A stretch of DNA of 64,000 nt from JAJDIA01 sp031555735 (GCA_031555735.1 JAVBUE010000003.1:9033-73032); one strand, 5' to 3'. Positions 8,399 through 17,512 are shown, counted from the first letter of the stretch. Notes: generated by a model from the letters alone, not told the origin. Numbers and translations: made by a program.

Positions 8399-9700
8399 TT
8401 ATTTCGTCGAAACGCCTTTGTTTACATTCTTACTGCCGATCAATGCGTAATACAGCAGATAAGCCAAACCAGCGAAGATCACCCAGTAGCTGGTCATGAA
8501 GTCGGCCATGTCGGCCACGTAGTTCTGCAGCAAAGGCAACAAGCCACCACCGCACACCAGTACCATGAAGATACCGGAAGCAGCCGCCGTGTATTTACCC
8601 AATCCTTCTACCGCGAGGTTGAAGATACCACCCCACATGATGGATGTACAAAGACCTACGAGTACAATGAACATGGCGTTGATGGGTACCTGAGCCATAC
8701 CGAAAGAGATGGCGCCGGCATCGCTCTTCTGCAATACGGGCAGGTCAACCATGGAGCTTGTAGAAGCGAATATAGCGCAGAGAACAAGTACAAGACCTAA
8801 TCCGGATGTAAAGCCAAGCATCGCTTTGCTGGAGATTTTTGCACCCAGGGAAGCACCCGCCAGACGTCCGATCAACATCAGGAACCAATATGTACCGGCA
8901 ACAAAACCGGCAGTTGTGGCATCGATATTCGCACCCTTCACGCTGTCGGTGAGGAACAGCAGTAAGGTGCCCGGCGTACCTACTTCAACACCTACATATA
9001 CGAAGATACCGATAGCGCCCAGGATGAAGTGGCGGAATTGCAAAGCGCCCGACATCAATGTGCCGATCGGTTCGGAAGCCTGCTCAGCGTGAGGTTCCGG
9101 AATACGTACAGCCCAAAGTACGATAAATACGGTCGCGAAGATGCCCATGGCGATGTACATGACCGGGAACACGTTCGAGATCGTAGCCTTGGAGATTTCA
9201 CCGATCAGGATACCTACCAGCATCGGAGTCAGCGTAGCCATCACAGAGTTGAACGAACCACCGATCTGGATCAGCTGGTTACCCTTATTGCCACCACCAC
9301 CTAAGGTGTTAAGCATTGGGTTAACCACCGTGTTCAGCATACACATGGAGAAACCGGCAACAAAAGCGCCCAGCAGATATACAGCGAAAGCCATATCCGG
9401 ACTCGCATACCCAGAAAGCATCTGGATACCTACACCTACAAAACCTACGGCGATGGCGATCAATGCGGTTTTTTTGTAACCTACCTTTTGCAGTAACATA
9501 CCGGCGGGAATACCCATCACTGCGTACGCAATGAAGTTACCGGCATTACCCAACATACCCAGGGCGTTGGATACGGAGAACTGCGACTTTAATACAATCC
9601 CCATCGGGGCAGCCAGGTTCGTCACGAAAGAGATCATGCCGAAGAGCAGGATCATCATGATAATCGGCAACGTGTAATTCTTTTGTTCGTTTGTTGTCAT
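8399..9700 (-). CDS. MFS sugar transporter (glucose/galactose type)
   Basis: A 433-residue inner-membrane protein with about 12 hydrophobic segments, starting MTTNEQKNYTLPIIMMILLF. It belongs to the FucP/GluP branch of the major facilitator superfamily; the loop GMLLQKVGYKKTALI is the expected motif between helices 2 and 3. Position between galM and galK in one operon argues for galactose or glucose as substrate, but the co-encoded arabinose regulator means L-arabinose uptake is also possible. Uptake would be proton- or sodium-coupled by family precedent. Confidence 0.88.
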   Translation of the reverse strand: MTTNEQKNYTLPIIMMILLFGMISFVTNLAAPMGIVLKSQFSVSNALGMLGNAGNFIAYAVMGIPAGMLLQKVGYKKTALIAIAVGFVGVGIQMLSGYASPDMAFAVYLLGAFVAGFSMCMLNTVVNPMLNTLGGGGNKGNQLIQIGGSFNSVMATLTPMLVGILIGEISKATISNVFPVMYIAMGIFATVFIVLWAVRIPEPHAEQASEPIGTLMSGALQFRHFILGAIGIFVYVGVEVGTPGTLLLFLTDSVKGANIDATTAGFVAGTYWFLMLIGRLAGASLGAKISSKAMLGFTSGLGLVLVLCAIFASTSSMVDLPVLQKSDAGAISFGMAQVPINAMFIVLVGLCTSIMWGGIFNLAVEGLGKYTAAASGIFMVLVCGGGLLPLLQNYVADMADFMTSYWVIFAGLAYLLYYALIGSKNVNKGVSTK

Positions 9701-9723
9701 AATTGATTAGTTATTAAAATGTT

Positions 9724-10803
9724 TTATGAATGAGCGTAGAATTTGAAAATGGTTTGGCTACGGAATGTATCTCCCGGCCGTAGTGCGGTGGATGGATAAG
9801 CAGGCTTATTCGGACTGTCGGGGAAATGCTGCGTCTCCAGGCAGAGGGCGGAACGTGCCGGATAGCGCTGTCCGTTCTTGCCGGTGAAGTTGCCGGTCAT
9901 CCAGTTCCCCGTATATAGCTGTACGCCCGGTTCGGTGGTGTAGGTTTCCATCACAATGCCTGTTTTCGGTGATTCGCAACGGGCGCAAAAACCCAATTCG
10001 CCCTCTTCCTTGTCCAGGATATACGTGTGGTCGTAGCCTTTCCCGAAAACCAACGGTTCGAAATCGTCGTTGATTCGCGCTCCTACCGCATGAGGCGTAC
10101 GGAAATCCATGGGTGTGCCTTCCACATTCTCCTTCGGCCCGTAGGGGATGGCTGTAGCATCGGTGGGCAGGTAACAGGTGGCATTGATCGTCAACAGGTG
10201 ATCGCCAATGGATGGATCACCCGCGCCCGAAAGATTGAAATAGGAGTGGTTAGTGAGGTTGAGCACGGTTGGCTTGTCTGTCGTAGCCTGGTAGGTGATC
10301 ACCACCTCATTGTCGTCCGTCAGCTCATAGGTGACGGAGGTATCCAGTTCGCCCGGAAACCCTTCTTCCCCATCGGCAGAGACATAACGCAGGGTGATCA
10401 TTTGCTCGTCGGCGTTCACCACTTCCCAGACTACGGCATTGAATCCAACGATCCCGCCGTGTAGGTTGTTCGGTCCGTTGTTAATGGCAAGCTGGTCGTA
10501 CGTCACCCCGTCCAGCACAAAACAGCCGTTGGCGATACGGTTGCCGTATCGTCCGCATACAGCGCCGAAATACGGTTCTTCCGATGCGAGGTACTCGTCG
10601 ATGGAGTTATGGCCGGTCACCACATCGGTAGGCTTTCCATCCCTGTCGGGAATGACGAGCGACACGATCTTCGCGCCATAATTACAAACCGTTAGTTCAG
10701 CTCCCTTTGTATTGGAAAGCACATATAGTCCGATCTCCTTCCCGTCTGTTTGCTTGCTGAAAGAATCAACACACAACCCCGACAGCGTGATTTTGTTTTC
10801 CAT
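9724..10803 (-). CDS. galM: Aldose 1-epimerase (galactose mutarotase)
   Basis: GalM interconverts alpha and beta anomers of aldohexoses, supplying alpha-galactose to GalK. The 359-residue product carries the family stretches GRYGNRIANGCFVLDG, NNGPNNLHGG, LNLTNHSYFNLSG (active-site His) and a late ARSALCLETQHFPDSPN with the catalytic Glu. It has no signal peptide, so it is cytoplasmic. It is the first gene of the galM-transporter-galK-araR operon, with 23 bp to the transporter gene. A half copy of the candidate AraR site lies about 140 bp upstream. Confidence 0.94.
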   Translation of the reverse strand: MENKITLSGLCVDSFSKQTDGKEIGLYVLSNTKGAELTVCNYGAKIVSLVIPDRDGKPTDVVTGHNSIDEYLASEEPYFGAVCGRYGNRIANGCFVLDGVTYDQLAINNGPNNLHGGIVGFNAVVWEVVNADEQMITLRYVSADGEEGFPGELDTSVTYELTDDNEVVITYQATTDKPTVLNLTNHSYFNLSGAGDPSIGDHLLTINATCYLPTDATAIPYGPKENVEGTPMDFRTPHAVGARINDDFEPLVFGKGYDHTYILDKEEGELGFCARCESPKTGIVMETYTTEPGVQLYTGNWMTGNFTGKNGQRYPARSALCLETQHFPDSPNKPAYPSTALRPGDTFRSQTIFKFYAHS

Positions 10804-10940
10804 CTACCGTTTTCACTATTAAATTGCGTGTAAAAGTAGCTTTCTTATTCGTATTAACAGGTGAACGATTTTATGTTTTATAGCAGGAATTTCCCTTTTA
10901 ATCACTCTTTATCTCCTTTTTAGTCCCTCTTTGTTGTACA

Positions 10941-10950
10941 ATAAGTGTAT
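10941..10950. promoter_or_regulatory. Possible AraR half-site upstream of galM
   Basis: ATAAGTGTAT here is identical to the left half of the candidate araD operator at 5791-5800 and is preceded by TTGTACA. The surrounding 10804-11074 spacer between divergent galM and recR has no gene. Confidence 0.35.
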
Positions 10951-11024
10951 TTAAGCATCCGGAACCACTTTCCTTACACGCGCGTACCTTACATAATATA
11001 CCGATCATCCGCTGCATTGAAGGG

Positions 11025-11053
11025 GTTGACGATCGGAAATTTACGTATCTTTG
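11025..11053 (+). promoter_or_regulatory. recR promoter
   Basis: GTTG (11025-11028) and TATCTTTG (11046-11053) resemble the Bacteroidetes -33/-7 pair, with a 17-bp spacer. The -7 box overlaps an in-frame upstream ATG (11051), which supports starting RecR downstream at 11075. Confidence 0.55.
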
Positions 11054-11074
11054 CCCGCAAAGAAAGCGGAAGAA

Positions 11075-11698
11075 ATGAATCAGAAGTATCCATCGGCGTT
11101 ATTGGAAAGTGCGGTGAACGAGTTGGCTTCGCTGCCCGGCATAGGGCGTAAGACGGCGCTCCGGCTGGCACTTTATATGCTGCGCCGGGAAGTAAAATAT
11201 ACCGAAGGATTTGCCGCGGCACTGCTGGCGTTACGCCGCGATGTGAAATACTGCCAGGTATGCCATAATATTTGTGATGAGGAGATCTGCCCGATTTGCG
11301 CCAGTCCGTCGCGCGACCGGTCGATCGTCTGTGTGGTAGAGAACATCAAGGAGGTGATGGCGATCGAGAATACCGGGCAGTTCCGGGGTGTGTATCATGT
11401 GCTGGGAGGTATCATCTCGCCCATGGACGGTATCGGCCCGTCAGACCTGCAGATCGACAGCCTGGTACGACGCGTGGGCGAAGGCGAAGTGAAGGAAGTG
11501 GTACTGGCGTTAAGTACCACGATGGAAGGCGATACGACCAACTTCTTTATCTACCGCAAACTGTCTGGACTTGATGTGAAAATCAGTGTCATCGCCCGCG
11601 GCATCTCCATCGGCGACGAGATCGAATATGCTGATGAGATCACGCTTGGACGCTCGATCCTGAATCGGATGCCGTTCTCGGATTCATTGAAACTGTAA
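11075..11698 (+). CDS. recR: Recombination mediator protein RecR
   Basis: RecR acts with RecO (and RecF) to load RecA onto gapped DNA. The 207-residue product has the expected order: helix-hairpin-helix (LASLPGIGRKTALRLALYML), C4 zinc finger (CQVCHNICDEEICPIC), Toprim domain (IVCVVENIKEVMAIE, then GIGPSDLQIDSLVRR) and the C-terminal ARGISIGDEIEYADEITLG. The start at 11075 (MNQKYPSALLE) follows the -7 box by about 20 bp. Two genes of unrelated function follow closely in the same direction. Confidence 0.95.
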   Translation: MNQKYPSALLESAVNELASLPGIGRKTALRLALYMLRREVKYTEGFAAALLALRRDVKYCQVCHNICDEEICPICASPSRDRSIVCVVENIKEVMAIENTGQFRGVYHVLGGIISPMDGIGPSDLQIDSLVRRVGEGEVKEVVLALSTTMEGDTTNFFIYRKLSGLDVKISVIARGISIGDEIEYADEITLGRSILNRMPFSDSLKL

Positions 11699-11718
11699 CC
11701 TGTAATTACGCTTACGTT

Positions 11719-12894
11719 ATGTACGAAACAAAATTGTCTGTTGTCATTGTCAATTATAATGTCAGGTTTTTCCTTGCGCATTGCCTCTATTCCGTGCAAG
11801 CAGCTACGGCAGGAATGGATGCGGAAGTGATTGTGGTGGACAACCATTCGACCGACGGTTCGCTGGATTACCTGCGTCCGTTGTTCCCCGACATAAACTT
11901 CATCGCTAATACGCATAATCCCGGCTTTGCGACAGCCAACAACCAGGCCATCCGGCAGTGCCGGGGTGAATACGTCCTGCTGCTGAATCCGGACACAGTG
12001 ATTGGTGAAGAGAGCTTGCGCTCGCTCTGTTTCTTTCTCGATGAACATCCGAAAGCAGGAGCGGTAGGAGTGAAGATGATCGACGGGCACGGACGGTTCC
12101 TGGCTGAAAGCAAGCGGGCGTTTCCGTCGCCGTGGGTGTCGTTCTGCAAATTGTTCGGGCTGTCGAAGGTGTTTCCGTATTCATCGGTGTTTGCCAAATA
12201 CAGCCTGCCTTACCTGTCGGTTGATAAACAGCATAAGGTGGACGTGCTGGCGGGCGCCTTTATGCTGATCCGCCATGAGGCGCTGGATAAGGTGGGCTTG
12301 CTGGATGAATCGTTTTTTATGTATGGCGAAGATATCGACTTGTCTTACCGGATCGTACAGGGTGGTTACAAGAACTACTATATCCCCGAACGTATCCTGC
12401 ATTACAAGGGCGAATCGACCAAGTATGGCGACCCCTCCTATATGCGTTCTTTCTATGGAGCGATGGTGATCTTTTTCCGGAAGTATTATCCGCGGTCGGG
12501 ATGGCTGATGACCGGGTTGATCCGGCTGGCTGTCTCGCTGAAGGCGGGTATGGTATCGCTCTTCGGCTCGTCGAAGACAAAGAAACGGAAGCCTGTGAAA
12601 CATCGCCGGTTGCTTGTCATTTGCCGTGAAGATCATTTCGAGACGGTGAAAGCGGCCTGTGTGGAGCGGATGCCGGAACTGGAGCATGTGAATCTTTGGG
12701 ACCTCGATACCGAACGGGTGATGGATGCCGTCAACCGCCGTAACCGGATGAAAGGCTTTACCGACTATGCGTTTTGCTATCCTGACGTCCGCTTCGAACA
12801 GATGCTGCTGTTTATGGACAAGCTGGAAGACAAGCATTGCACGCATCATCTATTCACCCTTAAAAGCGGCCGGCTTGTTTCACCCGGCAGATAA
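11719..12894 (+). CDS. Glycosyltransferase family 2
   Basis: A 391-residue GT2 (GT-A fold) enzyme of the rhamnosyltransferase-like group. It starts KLSVVIVNYNVRFFLAHCL, has the nucleotide-binding VVDNHSTDGS, the metal-binding NPDTV in EYVLLLNPDTVIG, and the acceptor-side motif FFMYGEDIDLSYRI. Residues 280-391 form an extra C-terminal domain that I do not recognise. It probably adds a sugar to a surface glycan; donor and acceptor are unknown. It follows recR by 20 bp and precedes a GNAT gene by 2 bp, so it is probably cotranscribed. Confidence 0.85.
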   Translation: MYETKLSVVIVNYNVRFFLAHCLYSVQAATAGMDAEVIVVDNHSTDGSLDYLRPLFPDINFIANTHNPGFATANNQAIRQCRGEYVLLLNPDTVIGEESLRSLCFFLDEHPKAGAVGVKMIDGHGRFLAESKRAFPSPWVSFCKLFGLSKVFPYSSVFAKYSLPYLSVDKQHKVDVLAGAFMLIRHEALDKVGLLDESFFMYGEDIDLSYRIVQGGYKNYYIPERILHYKGESTKYGDPSYMRSFYGAMVIFFRKYYPRSGWLMTGLIRLAVSLKAGMVSLFGSSKTKKRKPVKHRRLLVICREDHFETVKAACVERMPELEHVNLWDLDTERVMDAVNRRNRMKGFTDYAFCYPDVRFEQMLLFMDKLEDKHCTHHLFTLKSGRLVSPGR

Positions 12895-12896
12895 CG

Positions 12897-13430
12897 ATGG
12901 CACTTCTTGAAAACGAGCATATCCGGTTGCGGGCTTTAGAACCTGAAGACCTGGCAAATATTTACCTCTGGGAGAACAATACCGAATGGTGGGGCGTAGG
13001 TAATACACTTACCCCATATTCCCGGTATGTACTGAAAGAATATATCGCCCAATCGCATCGAGACCTGTACGACCTGAAGCAACTCCGTCTGGTGATCGAA
13101 CGGAAAGAAAGCCCGACACCGATCGGAACAGTGGATTTGTATGACTTCGATCCGCATAACAGGCGGGTGGGAGTGGGAGTGTTGATAGACCCTGCCTGCC
13201 AGGGAAACGGGATTGCTACCGAAGCGATGGACCTGCTGAAGGAGTATGTCTTCTCCTTCCTTAAACTACACCAGCTATATGTGTATGTGGCCGAAAACAA
13301 CGATGCCAGCCGGACATTGTTTGCCCGCTGTGGTTTTGAGACAACAGGCAAACTGGCCGACTGGCAGGTGGCGGTGGACGGTTACCGGGATGTGCTGGTA
13401 ATGCAATTACTCAATCCGCAAGGGCGGTAA
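12897..13430 (+). CDS. GNAT family N-acetyltransferase
   Basis: A 177-residue acetyltransferase of the RimJ/RimL or SpeG-like branch. It opens with IRLRALEPEDLANIYLWENN, and the acetyl-CoA-binding region is GVGVLIDPACQGNGIATEAM. The stretch YVAENNDASRTLFARCGFE is typical of the family's last helix. Substrate is not predictable; polyamine or protein N-terminus are family possibilities. It is 2 bp after the GT2 gene. Its last 20 bp overlap the convergent end of the GH30 gene, so the two 3' ends share DNA. Confidence 0.88.
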   Translation: MALLENEHIRLRALEPEDLANIYLWENNTEWWGVGNTLTPYSRYVLKEYIAQSHRDLYDLKQLRLVIERKESPTPIGTVDLYDFDPHNRRVGVGVLIDPACQGNGIATEAMDLLKEYVFSFLKLHQLYVYVAENNDASRTLFARCGFETTGKLADWQVAVDGYRDVLVMQLLNPQGR

Positions 13431-14907
13431 CCGACCATACGTATGTTCCGGCAGCACCGGGAGGCAGGCGGAATGAAGCGGTCTTTCCGCGGTACAGGAT
13501 ATGGAACCCTTGCGTACTCCAAGAAGTATTGGCTACGACAAGTACGATCTTTCCATCCGGTGTCCGGTAGGCTACATTCGGCAATATATCGTAATTGATG
13601 GGGGTGGATACACGGGTAACGTCACGCCTTTCTTCATCTGTAGTCATCGCAACGGTCATATCCCCCGGGTTGGTAGAGCCGATACGGACGGATCCGGGAC
13701 GGATAAATTTGGAGGCGTGGGCGATGACATAATATGCCAGATTCTTTGTTGTCTGATCCTGATCGATGGTAATTGCACCCTGGCACATGGGGCAACCGCC
13801 GTCGTCCGTATGCGGGTCGTTGAGCGGATCGGCTGCGATGTTCCACAGGATCACGTTGCGGCTCCAGTTGCGGGTAACGTCAATGATCATCCGCTTCACC
13901 TGGGCGGCAATAGCGATAGGTGTACTTCCGGGCTGTTCGATCACCATCTGTTCGGTAAAATAGAGGTTTTTGTGGGGGAAGGCATGGTGGACGACCGACA
14001 TGGCGCTCATATCTCCTCCGTAGTGGTGGAAGCCGGATCCGTCCACGTACCGGGCTGCTTCGGGGTCATTCAGGATTGTCAGCGGGTAATCCGGGCGGTC
14101 GAGGTTGTGGTCGAATAGTACGATCCTGGTACTGAGACCTGCCTTATCCAATTGCGGACCGAGATGTTTCTTGATAAACTCTCCCTGTTCCACGGCATTC
14201 ATCCGCATACTGGGGGTGTTGTTGGCATTGATGGGTTCGTTCTGGATGGTGATGGCATCGATGTGGATACCTTCTTGTTTCATCGCCTGGATGTATCTGA
14301 TGAAGTAACGGGCATATACCTCGTAGTATGCCGGATTGAGCGAGCCGGCTTTTACCTTGTCGTTGGTCTTCATCCATACGGGAGCCGACCAGGGAGAGGC
14401 CATGATCCGGATACCGGGGTTGATGGAGAGTATCTCTTTCATCACGGGAATAACGTCTTTTTTGTCTTGTCCGAGATCGAATTTTTTCAGTTCCGGGTCT
14501 GTCTCACCCGGTTTCAGGTCGTTGTAGGAGAAGACGAAGCTGTTCAGGTCTGATGCGCCGATCGTCAGGCGGATGTAACTTACGCCGATGTGGTTGTCTT
14601 TGACGGAAAACAACTCGCGGATAAGGGTGGAACGGGCGGCGGGCGACATCCGCATCATCAGCTCAGCGCTTCCTCCGGTGAGCGCAAAGCCGAAACCATC
14701 GACCGATTGCATGGTATGTTGCTCATCAATGACAATGGAAGAACCAATTTTGCGGGTGGGTTGGTTTGAGAAGGAAACCTTTTCCGTTTGTTTTTCAAAC
14801 AGGGCGGAACGGTCGGGAAGGGTAACCCATGATTCCGCTTCATACTGGGCATACCCTGTACAGGCAAGGCTTGCCAGCACAAAGGCACATAACTGTTTCT
14901 TTATCAT
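13411..14907 (-). CDS. Secreted GH30 family glycoside hydrolase
   Basis: A 498-residue exported enzyme (signal peptide MIKKQLCAFVLASLACTGYA, cleavage near residue 20). The GH30 TIM barrel is evident: QSVDGFGFALTGGSAELM, RLTIGASD, MASPWSAPVWMK, acid/base Glu224 in TIQNEP, nucleophile Glu319 in LYFTEQ, and the C-terminal beta side domain ending LPPGAAGTYVW. Family members cleave beta-glucosidic bonds (glucosylceramide, beta-1,6-glucan) or beta-xylan. The sequence fits the glucosylceramidase/beta-1,6-glucanase branch better than xylanases, but this is inference. No SusCD pair is adjacent, so it is not in a classical polysaccharide utilisation locus. Confidence 0.88.
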   Translation of the reverse strand: MIKKQLCAFVLASLACTGYAQYEAESWVTLPDRSALFEKQTEKVSFSNQPTRKIGSSIVIDEQHTMQSVDGFGFALTGGSAELMMRMSPAARSTLIRELFSVKDNHIGVSYIRLTIGASDLNSFVFSYNDLKPGETDPELKKFDLGQDKKDVIPVMKEILSINPGIRIMASPWSAPVWMKTNDKVKAGSLNPAYYEVYARYFIRYIQAMKQEGIHIDAITIQNEPINANNTPSMRMNAVEQGEFIKKHLGPQLDKAGLSTRIVLFDHNLDRPDYPLTILNDPEAARYVDGSGFHHYGGDMSAMSVVHHAFPHKNLYFTEQMVIEQPGSTPIAIAAQVKRMIIDVTRNWSRNVILWNIAADPLNDPHTDDGGCPMCQGAITIDQDQTTKNLAYYVIAHASKFIRPGSVRIGSTNPGDMTVAMTTDEERRDVTRVSTPINYDILPNVAYRTPDGKIVLVVANTSWSTQGFHILYRGKTASFRLPPGAAGTYVWSVTALAD

Positions 14908-14967
14908 GATAGTATTAGTTGATGATGTAAATGCAGATGGATAATCAGAGGTTTGCCGGAGGGTATG

Positions 14968-15564
14968 TCAGTTCAGATGGGGCTCTTTGGGATAATTGGT
15001 CCACGTCTTGTATTTCTTGCCTAACTGGCTGAGCGACTTTTTCCAGTAACAGTCGCCGTCGGCAAGGATCATGCTGTCGTTCGGCGCACAACTGACTACC
15101 CACGAATTGCCGTTGATCTCTTCTTTCAGTTGCCCTTCCGTCCATCCGGAATAACCGATGAAAAACTTTATCTTTCCCTCTACCTGCTGCCCGCTGAGGA
15201 GGTATTTCTTAAAGGCTTCAAAGTCGCCGTCGAAATACAACTCATCGTTGATCGGTATGGCGCCCGGTATAATGGTATCACCCAGTGAGTGGATAAAGAA
15301 CAAACGGTTGGCGCAGACGGGGCCGCCGAGGTAGATCGGTATCTCTGGCAATCCGTTCAGATCGGCAAAGAACGAATTCACAACCAGGTCTGTTTTCTTA
15401 TTCAGCACGAACCCCATCGAGCCGGTAGAAGTATGTTCCACCAGTAACACAACAGCCCGTTGAAAGTATTTATCCTGTAAAAAAGGTTCGGATATAAGAA
15501 TACTGCCTTGATTGGGAAGCACATTGTTATGCGTAATTTTGAAGATGTTGTTGTAAGCAGCCAT
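14968..15564 (-). CDS. YqgE/AlgH family protein
   Basis: A 198-residue member of the YqgE/AlgH (DUF179) family, full length. Characteristic stretches are GSILISEPFLQDKYFQRAVV, HTSTGSMGFVLNK, YLGGPVCANRLFFIH and FIGYSGWTEGQLKEEI. The biochemical role is unknown; the family has been linked to transcriptional control of alginate in Pseudomonas, but evidence is weak. No signal peptide. It stands between GH30 and an aminotransferase gene, separated from the latter by a terminator, so it is likely monocistronic or cotranscribed with GH30. Confidence 0.9.
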   Translation of the reverse strand: MAAYNNIFKITHNNVLPNQGSILISEPFLQDKYFQRAVVLLVEHTSTGSMGFVLNKKTDLVVNSFFADLNGLPEIPIYLGGPVCANRLFFIHSLGDTIIPGAIPINDELYFDGDFEAFKKYLLSGQQVEGKIKFFIGYSGWTEGQLKEEINGNSWVVSCAPNDSMILADGDCYWKKSLSQLGKKYKTWTNYPKEPHLN

Positions 15565-15632
15565 TTCTTTAGGGTTAAATGGAAATCAAATGCACCGACA
15601 ATATATGGCTTTTGTATAGAATAACAAATGAA

Positions 15633-15677
15633 AAGCCCGGCTTTTTCTGTTAATTAATGCTAACGAAAGCCGGGCTT
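15633..15677 (-). terminator. Terminator of the aminotransferase gene
   Basis: Arms AAGCCCGGCTTT (15633-15644) and AAAGCCGGGCTT (15666-15677) form a perfect 12-bp stem with a 21-nt AT-rich loop. On the minus strand the stem is followed by TTCATTTGTTAT. It lies 20 bp past the aminotransferase stop codon. Confidence 0.75.
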
Positions 15678-15697
15678 CACTGTTTTATAGCGAGATA

Positions 15698-17011
15698 TCA
15701 ATGCGGATGATGAGCTTCGAAGAGGGCCAGCCGTTCTTCCAGTAAGTCGTATTGATGAGGTTTGATGAACGAGGTGCAGGCGCGAAGCCCTTCCTGGTCG
15801 CTTCCGGTCGTGCTGAGTGAGATGGCGCTAATCCCATAATAGATGAGTTCTTCCATCAACCGGCCACCGGTCATACCCGGATAGGCAATGGTGAAATAAA
15901 AGCCGTCGGCGATCGGTTCATCCAGGTCTTGGTCATATACAATGGTGAATCCGTGCCGGGTGAAGATTTTCTTCATCCGTTCGGCGCGGCGACCATATTC
16001 TTTCACTTCGGAAATAAAGTCGAATGAGCCGTCGGATGCCGCTTTGAACATGGCAGCCAGCGCATATTGCGCCGAATGGCTCGTGCCGGATGTCATGGCG
16101 TACAACACGCGGTGGATATAGACCGACCCGAAAGTGCCTCCGCCATACCGCTGTGTGAGCCCCGGATAAGCGCGGTGGTATAGTTTTTCGGAGATAGCCG
16201 TTACTCCGATGCGTTGTCCGGCATAGCTGAATGCTTTCGATCCGGAAATCTGCAGGATAAAATGGTCGGTATAATGTGCTACACTGGGTTGGTAGGGGGG
16301 CAGGAACGGAGTGCCGAGCTCTTTGCGGAAGTCCATGGCGAAGTAGGCGAGGTCTTCGATCACGATCACATCATAGCGGGTAGCCAATCGTCCGATCGTT
16401 TGCAACTCATCATCTGTCAGGCAGAACCATCCCGGGTTGTTGGGGTTGGAATATACGAGGGCGGCAATATTCCCTTTCACCAGGTATTCTTCCAGTTTGG
16501 GCTGTAATTTCTCACCCCGATGGGCATAGACATCGAAAGAAGCGTATTTGCTTCCCATCACGGTGATCTGTTGCTTCTGCACCGGAAAACCGGGATCAAT
16601 GAAAAGGATCGTGTCTTTCGCCGGGTCGCACTGGCTGGCCGTAAGGAATGAAGCGAATGTACCCTGCATGGAACCGGTCACCGGCACACAACATTCGGGA
16701 TGGATATCCACATCCACAAATGCTTTGATGAAACGGGACGCTTCCTTTTTTACTTCCGGGATACCGTTGATATTCGGATAGATGGAGGATACGCCATTCC
16801 GGAGGGCGTTGATTTCAGCCTCCAGTCCCACCGCTGCCGCCGGCAGACCGGGAACACCCATTTCCATGTGGATGAACTCTGTCTTTGTTTCTGCCTCCAA
16901 TTGTCCGGATATGGCTACTACTTCACGGATGGTCGCTTTCCCGAAATCGGGCAGCCCATAACTGTCTATCACTTGCTTTGCTTGCTGATAATCTACAGGG
17001 GTATTCTTCAT
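15698..17011 (-). CDS. PLP-dependent aminotransferase, class I/II
   Basis: A 437-residue fold-type I aminotransferase. The PLP-binding lysine is Lys259 in SGSKAFSYAGQRIGV; the substrate-carboxylate loop YSNPNNPGWFC and VIVIEDLAYFAMD carry the usual Asn and Asp contacts. It resembles aspartate/aromatic or LL-diaminopimelate-type enzymes, but the amino donor cannot be fixed from sequence. It is cytoplasmic. Its promoter has a TACTTTTG box at 17039-17032 (minus strand) and a clean terminator follows, so it is a single-gene unit. Confidence 0.88.
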   Translation of the reverse strand: MKNTPVDYQQAKQVIDSYGLPDFGKATIREVVAISGQLEAETKTEFIHMEMGVPGLPAAAVGLEAEINALRNGVSSIYPNINGIPEVKKEASRFIKAFVDVDIHPECCVPVTGSMQGTFASFLTASQCDPAKDTILFIDPGFPVQKQQITVMGSKYASFDVYAHRGEKLQPKLEEYLVKGNIAALVYSNPNNPGWFCLTDDELQTIGRLATRYDVIVIEDLAYFAMDFRKELGTPFLPPYQPSVAHYTDHFILQISGSKAFSYAGQRIGVTAISEKLYHRAYPGLTQRYGGGTFGSVYIHRVLYAMTSGTSHSAQYALAAMFKAASDGSFDFISEVKEYGRRAERMKKIFTRHGFTIVYDQDLDEPIADGFYFTIAYPGMTGGRLMEELIYYGISAISLSTTGSDQEGLRACTSFIKPHQYDLLEERLALFEAHHPH

Positions 17012-17031
17012 GTGTTGTTATTTACGTTATG

Positions 17032-17039
17032 CAAAAGTA
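17032..17039 (-). promoter_or_regulatory. -7 box of the aminotransferase promoter
   Basis: Reads TACTTTTG on the minus strand, matching TAnnTTTG, 20 bp upstream of the start codon. No convincing -33 element. Confidence 0.5.
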
Positions 17040-17078
17040 GGAAAATAATCGGTTGCTGTTATTTTTTTTGCCCGATGT

Positions 17079-17109
17079 ATTGCCGGATCAAATAAACCCC
17101 CTATCTTTG
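17079..17109 (+). promoter_or_regulatory. tRNA-Asp promoter
   Basis: ATTG (17079-17082), a 19-bp spacer, and TATCTTTG (17102-17109), close to the ideal Bacteroidetes promoter, 30 bp before the tRNA. Confidence 0.65.
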
Positions 17110-17139
17110 TAGTGCAATTCAGCGGAATAGCAACCAAAT

Positions 17140-17213
17140 GGTGTGGTAGTTCAGTTGGTTAGAATACCTGCCTGTCACGCAGGGGGTCGCGGGTTCGAGC
17201 CCCGTCCATACCG
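17140..17213 (+). tRNA. tRNA-Asp (GTC)
   Basis: A 74-nt cloverleaf: acceptor stem GGTGTGG with CCATACC (one G-U pair), D-loop TTCAGTTGGTTAGA, anticodon stem-loop CCTGCCTGTCACGCAGG with GTC, and T-arm GCGGGTTCGAGCCCCG. The discriminator base is G and CCA is not encoded. A terminator hairpin follows after 3 bp. Confidence 0.97.
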
Positions 17214-17216
17214 CCC

Positions 17217-17258
17217 AAACGCCTGATGATCAATTGATTATCAGGCGTTTGTTTTTTT
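17217..17258 (+). terminator. tRNA-Asp terminator
   Basis: AAACGCCTGAT (17217-17227) pairs with ATCAGGCGTTT (17240-17250), followed by GTTTTTTT. A classic intrinsic terminator. Confidence 0.85.
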
Positions 17259-17415
17259 ACTGTGTTGCGTTTGTGTTGCAAGTTTGGTTTTACAGCCGAA
17301 GCTATTCAGGATCAATGTCAAAACCCGGTGGAGCGGTTTCATTTTCTTCCTGCACGGAGTTTATTTTTGCAAAACATCTGTCACGCAAAAGACCCCATCT
17401 AATTGCTGCAAAATA
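17259..17415. other. Spacer after tRNA-Asp
   Basis: No gene and no integrase remnant. It contains a short tandem TGTGTTGCGTTTGTGTTGCA (17261-17280). There is no repeat of the tRNA 3' end elsewhere in the window, so no sign of an inserted island here. Confidence 0.4.
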
Positions 17416-17455
17416 AACACCCAACTTTACACTCTTGGGTGTAAAATTGGGTGTT
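17416..17455. terminator. Terminator of the TonB-receptor gene, possibly bidirectional
   Basis: Two 17-nt arms (17416-17432 and 17439-17455) pair with one mismatch around a 6-nt loop. T-rich sequence flanks both sides (TTTTCTC to the right; TATTTTGC on the minus strand). It lies about 58 bp after the receptor stop codon. Confidence 0.65.
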
Positions 17456-17512
17456 TTCTCGAAATAAGGAGGCAAAAGTGAGAGGGTACAGGAACTTATT
17501 TTGTCCGTTTCT

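Noticed and set aside
17140..17512. Integrated element at tRNA-Asp
   Set aside because: No integrase gene and no duplicated tRNA end; only a terminator and a short tandem follow.
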